This document shows, in pieces, positions 7,050 through 13,395 of a stretch of DNA of 53,841 nucleotides; position 1 is the stretch's first letter; the number at the start of each line of letters is the position of its first letter. Location of the stretch: assembly GCA_020403045.1 (NCBI GenBank), contig JADBYK010000064.1, positions 1 through 53,841 on the forward strand, in the 5' to 3' direction. Below the pieces are notes generated by a model. That model had not been told where the DNA came from. It did not search any database and saw nothing but the letters and a program-made list of their open reading frames with translations. This stretch comes from Cytophagales bacterium (GTDB taxonomy: Bacteria; Bacteroidota; Bacteroidia; Cytophagales; Cyclobacteriaceae). The position numbers were made by a program, and so were the translations under genes.

Positions 7050-7751
7050 ATGGCAGATTCACCTCAATTACTTTCCATGGCACAGCAATTTTCGGGCTTG
7101 CCGTTGGATTCACTCATTGCTGGTCCATTAAATGCGTCAGCGAATGCTAATGCAGCAATGGCACTAACGCAGACAAAGTTCATCTTGGACAATGGTTTTA
7201 ACAAAACAACTACTGGTACGGGGGCTAGTGCCGTAACCACCTATGATCCCATCATGATCTCTATGACGCTGACGCGTGGGGTTTTAACCCCTGGCGATGC
7301 TACCGCAACTCCTCCAGTAGAAACGAGTATCAAACAGTTCACTACCTCTTTTAACCTTCCTGTTTTGACTATCATCCCTATCAACTCCTTAGGGGTAGAT
7401 AATGTAGATGTGGAATTTGAAATGAATGTGAAATCGTCTTCCTCGGATGACACTTCGCAATCCTCTTCCAATAGCAGTAGCGGAAACGGTGGCTTTGAAG
7501 CGAAAATAGGGTGGGGTCCTGTTTCGGTAACGGTTCACGGAAGTGTTAGCTATGATCATAAGGATTCGCAGACGCACAGCACGCATTATCAAGCAAGCAA
7601 CAGTGCGAAATACACGATCAAAGTTCACGCAGGGCAACTGCCTATTCCGAAAGGTGTGAACACGATTATTGAAGCATTTGCTAATGCTATTCAGCCGATC
7701 ACCATGCCAGCTCCAGCTCCAGCTGCCCCAGCTTCGGGTGGTAGAGGATAA
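7050..7751 (+). CDS. DUF2589-family protein, with Ser-rich insert
   Basis: This 233-residue protein belongs to DUF2589, a widespread bacterial family of unknown function. The diagnostic start (LPLDSLIAGPLNASANANAA, then TKFILDNGF) and LTIIPINSLGVDNVDVEFEM in the middle are shared with the next gene. A Ser/Asp-rich linker (about 130-150) and a Gly- and His-rich stretch separate two beta-rich parts, and the C-terminus is Pro/Ala-rich. There is no signal peptide or membrane helix. It is the first DUF2589 gene of a probable operon with 7807, 8372, 8598 and 9264. Three different DUF2589 relatives side by side with a muramidase suggest subunits of one assembly; that is inference. Confidence 0.75.
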   Translation: MADSPQLLSMAQQFSGLPLDSLIAGPLNASANANAAMALTQTKFILDNGFNKTTTGTGASAVTTYDPIMISMTLTRGVLTPGDATATPPVETSIKQFTTSFNLPVLTIIPINSLGVDNVDVEFEMNVKSSSSDDTSQSSSNSSSGNGGFEAKIGWGPVSVTVHGSVSYDHKDSQTHSTHYQASNSAKYTIKVHAGQLPIPKGVNTIIEAFANAIQPITMPAPAPAAPASGGRG

Positions 7752-7763
7752 TAGTTAATCAAT

Positions 7764-7792
7764 TTTTCCGGGGGGCAAGTCCTCCCGGAAAA
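7764..7792. terminator. 12-bp hairpin between DUF2589 genes
   Basis: TTTTCCGGGGGG pairs with CCTCCCGGAAAA around CAAGT, with one G-U pair. It lies between two same-strand genes, and an A-rich rather than T-rich tract follows. It may attenuate transcription or protect the mRNA end after 7751 rather than terminate fully. Confidence 0.4.
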
Positions 7793-7806
7793 TTAAAAAA
7801 GGAAAT

Positions 7807-8358
7807 ATGGCCAATAACTCTTTCTCAAACGAATTTCAGGGGATCAACATAGATAATATGATTGGTGCCCCGCTTGTGGCGACTGCAAGAGCCAATAGTA
7901 TGATGGCGCGCGAACAAGCTAATTTTATTCTTACTCATTGTTTCACTAACGATGAAAAAGGTTATCACGCAGTGATGATCAAAATGTCACTTACAAAAAA
8001 CTATGTAAAGACAAAGAACACGGAAATAGGAAGCGTGACTGGCTATTTCGATTTGCCCATGCTTACGATTATCCCAATTAACTCCCTTGGTGTTGAGAGT
8101 TTGGAATTGGATTTTGCACTGGAGATCAAATCGCACTATGCCAGAAAAGAGGAAAATGAACGCAGTGCAGTGCTAACTGGCGTAATAGGTTCTCGGAAAA
8201 AAAGTTATCCCAATGCAGGGGCGCAAGATGATCAGTCAGAAGATGCTCACCTACTCGTAAAAATCAAAGCAGGTAGTCTGCCCTTGCCAGTTGGAATAAC
8301 GCATATCATTGAACTGTATTCCAAATCAATCCACCCAACCGAAATTAATGAACAATAA
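7807..8358 (+). CDS. DUF2589-family protein, second paralogue
   Basis: This 183-residue protein is a clear paralogue of the one before it: MIGAPLVATARANSMM matches LIAGPLNASANANAAM, LTIIPINSLGVESLELDF matches LTIIPINSLGVDNVDVEF, and KAGSLPLPVGITHIIELY matches HAGQLPIPKGVNTIIEAF. It lacks the Ser-rich insert and the Pro/Ala tail. A ribosome binding site is weak (AAAAAGGAAAT before the ATG). Function unknown. The tandem paralogues probably arose by duplication and may form a hetero-oligomer. Confidence 0.75.
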   Translation: MANNSFSNEFQGINIDNMIGAPLVATARANSMMAREQANFILTHCFTNDEKGYHAVMIKMSLTKNYVKTKNTEIGSVTGYFDLPMLTIIPINSLGVESLELDFALEIKSHYARKEENERSAVLTGVIGSRKKSYPNAGAQDDQSEDAHLLVKIKAGSLPLPVGITHIIELYSKSIHPTEINEQ

Positions 8359-8371
8359 AAACTCCATAACA

Positions 8372-8593
8372 ATGAGCTACACAACCTCCATAAAGTGTCC
8401 CGTTTGTGAATCGGGCAGTAAAATAGAAATAGAAGTAAGCGCCTTGTTGCAAGGGGTGCAGTTTTCATGCCCAACATGTAAAAGTCAAGTTGGCATTCAA
8501 GAAGACAGCATCGGAGCCGCGCGCAAAGCAGTAGGTGAATTTGAAAATTTAAAAAACAAATTTACAAATTCTCAAAAACCTTTTAAATCTTAA
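8372..8593 (+). CDS. Small zinc-ribbon-like protein
   Basis: This 73-residue protein has two CxxC pairs, CPVC (about residue 9) and CPTC (about 34), spaced as in a zinc ribbon, followed by a charged helical tail. An in-frame ATG at 8348 would add eight residues and overlap the preceding stop; 8372 is preferred because the conserved-looking part begins there. It lies between two DUF2589-family genes, 13 bases after one and 4 bases before the next. No partner or nucleic-acid target is known. Confidence 0.6.
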   Translation: MSYTTSIKCPVCESGSKIEIEVSALLQGVQFSCPTCKSQVGIQEDSIGAARKAVGEFENLKNKFTNSQKPFKS

Positions 8594-8597
8594 GATA

Positions 8598-9236
8598 ATG
8601 ATAGGTTTTGATGATTTTATTAAAGCAATACACGATGCCGTTCTTGCTGCCAATAATTCACTTTCGGAGCGCAATATTGATCTCTTTAGTGAATACTTTG
8701 AGGACTCTGGACAAGCTGCTGAGATGCAGGAGTCTGTTGATTCAGCGCTAAAAGCAACTCAAGATATCCTCAATAACCCACGACCCGGGCGCGATTCATT
8801 CGCAAATGTCAAGAAATCACTAGAGGAAGCAAGCCGGGCACTGAGTGGCGAATCTGGAGGCGATTCGAAAAATATGAAGGCCTTCAATACACAAACTTTA
8901 ATGCCTAAAACGGTTAAACTTGAATATGCATCAAATACCGAAGAGGGTGTAAAACCTCATTATGTCAATGTTCCACTTATCACATTGATTCCAATGCCCT
9001 CCACACAAATTTCACAAGCGCGATTTAAAACGATGCTTGAAGTACAAGAAGAAAATGGCAGACTTATGATAAGTTTCCCTAATAGAACTCAACTATCATC
9101 TGAAACTCCTCCGACCAATGCAATTTCATACTTCACAGAGTTTGAGGTAGTGTTGGAACCCAGAAAGGAAACAGAAGGGTTAAGAAAAGTTGTAGAGGGG
9201 TATGAAAAAATTCTAAGAGCTCAGATGCCTCACTGA
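8598..9236 (+). CDS. DUF2589-family protein, helical-start type
   Basis: This 212-residue protein starts with an amphipathic helical part (DDFIKAIHDAVLAANNSLSE, then FSEYFEDSG) and has the DUF2589 beta core later: VNVPLITLIPMPSTQISQARFKTML corresponds to the LTIIPINSLGV segment of its neighbours, and a second strand pair ends in YFTEFEVVLEP. This longer class of DUF2589 protein is a distinct subfamily commonly found beside the shorter one. No signal peptide. It starts 4 bases after the zinc-ribbon gene, so translation is probably coupled. Confidence 0.65.
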   Translation: MIGFDDFIKAIHDAVLAANNSLSERNIDLFSEYFEDSGQAAEMQESVDSALKATQDILNNPRPGRDSFANVKKSLEEASRALSGESGGDSKNMKAFNTQTLMPKTVKLEYASNTEEGVKPHYVNVPLITLIPMPSTQISQARFKTMLEVQEENGRLMISFPNRTQLSSETPPTNAISYFTEFEVVLEPRKETEGLRKVVEGYEKILRAQMPH

Positions 9237-9263
9237 CAATTGCAATTATAAATTCTAATCATC

Positions 9264-10634
9264 ATGAGAGATCTTAACAACTGGGAAAGAGAAATATTGC
9301 AACAACTATCATCCCTTCAACCTGGTATCAGTATGGATATGGTTGGTTTTCTGAGTTCTTTTTTTTTCAGGCGAGATGCAGCCAAGGCCTTGATATTAAA
9401 TGCGCAGTCAAGGTATGCTATGTTTTTTATGGGAAATCAATCATTCATTGATAATGCCAAAAAAAAAGGAGAAATAAGTAAGTTTCTCAATCTTTTTTCT
9501 TTTCTAAAATACCTTGCCAACGAGGGGTATATTTCTTTTCATCCCATTGAAAATGGCACTGAAATGCCTATTTATTATTTGCAGGATTCATTTGACAAAA
9601 TACCTCCAACTAGTACAAATCCGATTGTTTTGAATTCCTTTGGAGACTGCTTGTCTGCCTCCGATACCATTTTGACTAAGGATAAAAAACTATTTTGCAA
9701 AGGTGTACTCTTCGAACATGAAACCTATGATTTGATTGCAAAAGCAACAATTAGTGGTTTTATACTTACAAAGGATATGTCAATGGCATCAATGGGTTTA
9801 AAAACTAAAAGATCCAAAATGTCAGTAATTACAGTGTGTTTAACATCGATAATATTGCTTGCATTGGTTGGGTTCTTTTTTAGCCTTCGAAGTAGAATAC
9901 AAGATCACCAAAATATGCTCCTCCAATTACTGGAAAGCCACAAGGAAATAAGAAGCAACCTAAGAGAACTTAGAGCACACGTACTTTTGCCGTCCACTTC
10001 TGCAGCGCAGACCACTCAATCTCAAGTACACTATGGTATTGATGTATCCAAATGGAATGGCAATATATTAACTGATTTAAACATGATGGACAGTATTTCC
10101 TTTGCAATTTGCAAAGCGAGCGAAGGAATTGATTATGTTGACCCTGATTTTGCATCCAATAGTAAGTTCCTAAAGGAGAAAGGAGTTATTTGGGGGTTTT
10201 ACCATTTTTTTCACACAGGAGATGATCCCATCAGGCAAGCAGAATTTTTTCTGGATGTTACAGGGCGCGAGCTTAATGCAATTACTCCTATTGTCGATAT
10301 TGAGCAAGAAAGCCTTCCTCTCGGAGTGCAACCTTCACCTACAAAAATTCAGGTTGATTTATTATTGTTCCTTAATCATCTGGAAAGAAACATTGGTCGT
10401 GTGCCTATGATTTATACAGATGAAGCATTTGCTAACCAATATCTCAATAACGAGACGTTCGCCAAATATCCGCTTTGGTTAGCTGAGTATTCAAACGAAG
10501 AACGTCCTGCAATCCCAATTCCATGGAAAGAGAAGAGTTTCAAAGTGTGGCAAAAAAGTAGCAGCTACTCAGTGCAATCAAAGCTTATAGACCTTGACGT
10601 TTTTTTTGGTGAAATCGAGGAGCTTTTGAAATAA
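9264..10634 (+). CDS. Membrane-anchored GH25 muramidase
   Basis: This 456-residue protein combines a novel cytoplasmic N-terminal domain (1-180) with a single membrane helix (about 187-208), a short coiled coil (210-240) and a C-terminal glycoside hydrolase family 25 domain (about 256-455). The GH25 start HYGIDVSKWNGN carries Asp260. The pair in PIVDIEQES (Asp345, Glu347) is the expected catalytic Asp-x-Glu, and YTDEAF and LWLAEY match the family. GH25 enzymes cut the N-acetylmuramic acid-N-acetylglucosamine link of peptidoglycan. The helix would place the enzyme in the periplasm and the unknown N-terminal domain in the cytoplasm. That orientation suits a self-acting or signal-controlled wall lytic effector more than a secreted lysozyme. 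It ends the DUF2589 cassette. Confidence 0.8.
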   Translation: MRDLNNWEREILQQLSSLQPGISMDMVGFLSSFFFRRDAAKALILNAQSRYAMFFMGNQSFIDNAKKKGEISKFLNLFSFLKYLANEGYISFHPIENGTEMPIYYLQDSFDKIPPTSTNPIVLNSFGDCLSASDTILTKDKKLFCKGVLFEHETYDLIAKATISGFILTKDMSMASMGLKTKRSKMSVITVCLTSIILLALVGFFFSLRSRIQDHQNMLLQLLESHKEIRSNLRELRAHVLLPSTSAAQTTQSQVHYGIDVSKWNGNILTDLNMMDSISFAICKASEGIDYVDPDFASNSKFLKEKGVIWGFYHFFHTGDDPIRQAEFFLDVTGRELNAITPIVDIEQESLPLGVQPSPTKIQVDLLLFLNHLERNIGRVPMIYTDEAFANQYLNNETFAKYPLWLAEYSNEERPAIPIPWKEKSFKVWQKSSSYSVQSKLIDLDVFFGEIEELLK

Positions 10635-10641
10635 CACTTCT

Positions 10642-10668
10642 CTTGGTGCCAAGTCTTTCTTTTTTTGT
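10642..10668 (+). terminator. Probable intrinsic terminator of the DUF2589 cassette
   Basis: CTTGG, TG, CCAAG forms a short stem 7 bases after the muramidase stop, followed by TCTTTCTTTTTTTG. The stem is short but the T tract is long. Confidence 0.45.
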
Positions 10669-10679
10669 TTAGGGTCACT

Positions 10680-10832
10680 ATGAATATGGATTTGGATCAC
10701 AATTGGCCTTACCATGCGTCAAAAGATTTGCTCATGAAGAGAAAGCCAAAGTTGGTTGGAAGAAATGACGCTGCATCCTTGTTGGCAAATCCCTATTTGC
10801 CGAGCGCGATAGGGAAATTATCCTATCGTTAA
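10680..10832 (+). CDS. Possible 50-residue protein
   Basis: An open frame of 50 codons starts at an ATG 12 bases after the T tract and begins MNMDLDHNWPYHASKDLLMK. I do not recognise it, and the ribosome binding site is poor. It may be a small real gene or a leftover of a larger one. The remaining bases to 10939 hold only a hairpin. Confidence 0.25.
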   Translation: MNMDLDHNWPYHASKDLLMKRKPKLVGRNDAASLLANPYLPSAIGKLSYR

Positions 10833-10874
10833 CTTATTCTGTTTTTTGGATTGCGTGTGTTATGGATTAGTGAT

Positions 10875-10902
10875 GTGTCAGGTCGTAAGACCTGACGGCA
10901 CA
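10875..10902. repeat. Perfect palindrome between convergent genes
   Basis: GTCAGGTC, GTAA, GACCTGAC is a perfect 8-bp hairpin (10877-10896) with TGTG and CACA flanking it. Its arm shares GTCAGGTC with the first hairpin of the repeat at 1-140. No T tract follows on either strand, so it is more likely a repeat than a terminator. Confidence 0.45.
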
Positions 10903-10939
10903 GGAACACTTTCATCGTACTGGTAGATTGATTTTTTTA

Positions 10940-12226
10940 TTAAAAATGCATAATCTGTATTCTAAAATCTAAGTCTGGGCGCTTGGCGTTAATGAATTTA
11001 GCCTCCGCTTCAAACTCATTAAAAAAAGTTTGAAAATCTTGTTCTTGGACATTGCCAGTTTTTGGATCTATAAAAGCAAACGTAGATAGATCATTCAATG
11101 TATTTCCGTAAATCCCAATCAACAGGCGCGCATGGGAGCTGAGGCCATCGCCAGTAGTAATCCAAATGGGGCCGTAATTCTCTAAAAACTCTTTGTAGGC
11201 TAATGGAATATAATTTGCAGGCGGTTCAGATTTTAAACTAGTGGCTAGCTGAAATAGACTAGTCGATGATTCTGGCAAGCCAGTGTTATTTTTGTAACAC
11301 GTAAGCCAAGGGTCTCCCAGTTCTTCCGCAACTTCGTTTTTAGTCAATGGCTTACCAAGCTTCCATGATTTCATCATTGAATAAACGGCCAACCAACAAT
11401 CATTTTCTTTCTCTTGCTTGATAGGCTGCACCTCGTAACTCACAAAATCAATTTGAGTTTTATACGAGCCCTTTGGATTGCTAAGTCTTTTATTCCCAAT
11501 ACTACCTGTTGCAGACAACTCACCAGGTTGTAGACGCCCGAGCTGCTCATCGTCATCAAAACCCCAGTATAATGCTTTTCCTACAACCAGGTTTGTTTTG
11601 TTATCGACACTTGTTCCTCCGAATTCAAATTTAATGCTATCCAAGATTTTACTTTTAACATTTTCATTCACCGTTGTATTGAAGCTGACTTTATACTCAG
11701 CATCCGCTTGAATTACTTTTTTGATCATTGATATCGGCTTACCTTCATTTTTTCTTATCTCGATTATTTTTTTGCATGCTGCGCTCCGGTTGTTCAACAG
11801 TTCAATGACCGCATCGTCTGGAAGTTCCAATAGTTTTACATTCGTCAACTTTAACTCAATCGTTTTTACTGCCTTAAGCCCCAAATTAGTCGAAGCTTTT
11901 ATTCCTTGCAGATCAAGGTTTAGACTTTCTTGTAATTCTTGGGTAATAGAGATGTCAACAGTAGGTGATTGTCTATACTTTGTAACTACGGAATCTCCGA
12001 AGGCGTTAGCGCACGGACAAATTACATTCATCACACCATTCTTTTCTTTATCTATCACCACTATGGTGCCAGGGGCAGCAAGTTGGTTTGCAGGATTCAG
12101 CTCGGCATAGCCGTACTTTTGCAATACATCATGCAGGGTTTGGGTAGGTTTGAATAGTTGATAAATAAAATAAATTGAAAGAGCACCTGCTATAACTAAG
12201 GCAACTCTAAAAACATTGTTTTTCAT
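10940..12226 (-). CDS. Membrane-anchored papain-like cysteine peptidase (C39/C70-like) with unknown N-terminal domain
   Basis: This 428-residue protein has an N-terminal membrane helix (about 7-25), an unrecognised beta-rich domain (about 30-260) and a C-terminal papain-like peptidase. The peptidase core starts at QEKENDCWLAVYSMM with Cys277, has His365 in SSHARLLIGIY and Asp387 in AFIDPKTG, the Cys-His-Asp triad order of AvrRpt2/C39-like peptidases. The middle domain begins LHDVLQKYGYAELNPANQ and contains VICPCANAFGD and SPTVDISITQ. It might be a sensor or pore-forming part, but nothing proves this. The gene lies between the muramidase cassette and the restriction island, and its upstream neighbour at 12238 is on the same strand 11 bases away. 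Substrate unknown. Confidence 0.7.
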   Translation of the reverse strand: MKNNVFRVALVIAGALSIYFIYQLFKPTQTLHDVLQKYGYAELNPANQLAAPGTIVVIDKEKNGVMNVICPCANAFGDSVVTKYRQSPTVDISITQELQESLNLDLQGIKASTNLGLKAVKTIELKLTNVKLLELPDDAVIELLNNRSAACKKIIEIRKNEGKPISMIKKVIQADAEYKVSFNTTVNENVKSKILDSIKFEFGGTSVDNKTNLVVGKALYWGFDDDEQLGRLQPGELSATGSIGNKRLSNPKGSYKTQIDFVSYEVQPIKQEKENDCWLAVYSMMKSWKLGKPLTKNEVAEELGDPWLTCYKNNTGLPESSTSLFQLATSLKSEPPANYIPLAYKEFLENYGPIWITTGDGLSSHARLLIGIYGNTLNDLSTFAFIDPKTGNVQEQDFQTFFNEFEAEAKFINAKRPDLDFRIQIMHF

Positions 12227-12237
12227 AGTAGTTTTAG

Positions 12238-12905
12238 CTAATTCATTGCTTTAAATTCCTTGAACGCTTTTTGAAATTCACTTATTAGCCGCCCAACTTC
12301 GTTGGTATTTGCGGGTGTTATTTTGTGCTCCCAAAGTTTTCCTTTGTGAGTTAGTAATTTCTCAATTGACGTTGAGCTTGTATTCGAAACAAATATTGTT
12401 TTGTTGGCTGAAAAATCAGTCGTTAATCCAAGAAAGGAACGCCCCAAATGCAATCCAAGTGAAGAAGTGTAATACTTAGCTTCAACGGAAATAATAATTT
12501 TCGAAGAACGTGGAGCAACTCTATCAGGACTCATCCTGCAAAGTTCAGCCTCCTCTTTTCTTAAAACACAGATGTCGCACTCATGAAGGACGTGTGAGTG
12601 TCCCGCTGATCGAATACTAACATGGCTTCTAATTCGGGTTTGTCTGGAAAAATTACTTCCACGAAGGTATAATTTTGAGCTGTCGATGTGATGTACCCAG
12701 GTGATGCTCTAAAGCACAAAGTGCCTGCTGGTGTAATATTTGTAAAAGAATAAGTGCCTCCTTCATTCCGAACGGCTCGAAGAATTAGTGAGAGTAGATA
12801 AACCTCATAGATATTATCAACTGAACTAGCAGAATTAATGTTTGCACCACTGAGGCTTCCAATCTCGGCTGAGATTTCATTTAACAATGTTTGTCTAATT
12901 GGCAT
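12238..12905 (-). pseudogene. Nuclease-like gene split by a frameshift
   Basis: Two adjacent minus-strand reading frames belong to one gene of about 220 residues. The first (from 12905) runs MPIRQTLLNEISAEIGSLSG to KPELEAML and then degenerates. The second frame, entered near 12612-12618, continues SIRSAGHSHVLHECDICVL, then RKEEAELCRMSPD and SVEAKYYTSSLGLHLG. Joined, this gives the HE-D pattern followed by VEAK, as in restriction-endonuclease-like folds (acidic residues and E-x-K). One missing base or two extra bases explain the break. It lies directly downstream of the 161-residue gene and the type III modification gene, overlapping the former by 11 bases. Role unknown; an accessory nuclease of the island is a reasonable guess. 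Confidence 0.75.
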
Positions 12906-13380
12906 TTATTATTTCTTTTTTTAGTTCATTAAGTAACTCGCTTAATTTTTTACAAACTGTATCCATTTGAACTAAACCAGCTGCATGAACTGATGTCATT
13001 TTTGCTCCATCAGATTCATCTTGAAATCTAAATTCATTAATCGGTTGATTGGTGCTGTTAAGTGACTTAATACTATCTTCTGCAATACGAAATGGTAAAA
13101 TCAATCCTTCTTCAACAGAAGTTATCAATAATTCTACCTCCTCCTTAAGTGAATAAGGCTCCGAATAAACTATGTTTTCTTTTGCAGAATAACTCTTTTT
13201 TGCCATTGCGAAGTAATCGGAGGTGTAATTTCCAATTTGCTTCAAATCTTTCATAGACTTGGTAGAAAATTTCCCTTTGGATATTTCCTCGCGCCATTGG
13301 CCTACAACCCACTCGTATTTATTCTGCTCAAGAAAGTTGATTAAAGATGATCTTATGACCAATAATTCTGAATTATCCAT
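12895..13380 (-). CDS. Unknown protein of the restriction island
   Basis: This 161-residue protein is soluble and mostly helical (for example SLKEEVELLITSVEEG and VCKKLSELLNELKKEI). I do not recognise a family. It starts 15 bases after the stop of mod and overlaps the next (frameshifted) gene by 11 bases, so it is co-transcribed with mod and res. The position suggests an accessory factor of the restriction system. No catalytic motif is visible. Confidence 0.6.
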   Translation of the reverse strand: MDNSELLVIRSSLINFLEQNKYEWVVGQWREEISKGKFSTKSMKDLKQIGNYTSDYFAMAKKSYSAKENIVYSEPYSLKEEVELLITSVEEGLILPFRIAEDSIKSLNSTNQPINEFRFQDESDGAKMTSVHAAGLVQMDTVCKKLSELLNELKKEIINAN

Positions 13381-13395
13381 AGCTATGTTTTAAAC

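Noticed and set aside
10940-12226. Bacterial gasdermin
   Set aside because: Only a loose GY-L-P pattern is shared; the N-terminal membrane helix and the fused peptidase are not typical. Kept as a hypothesis to test, not as a call.
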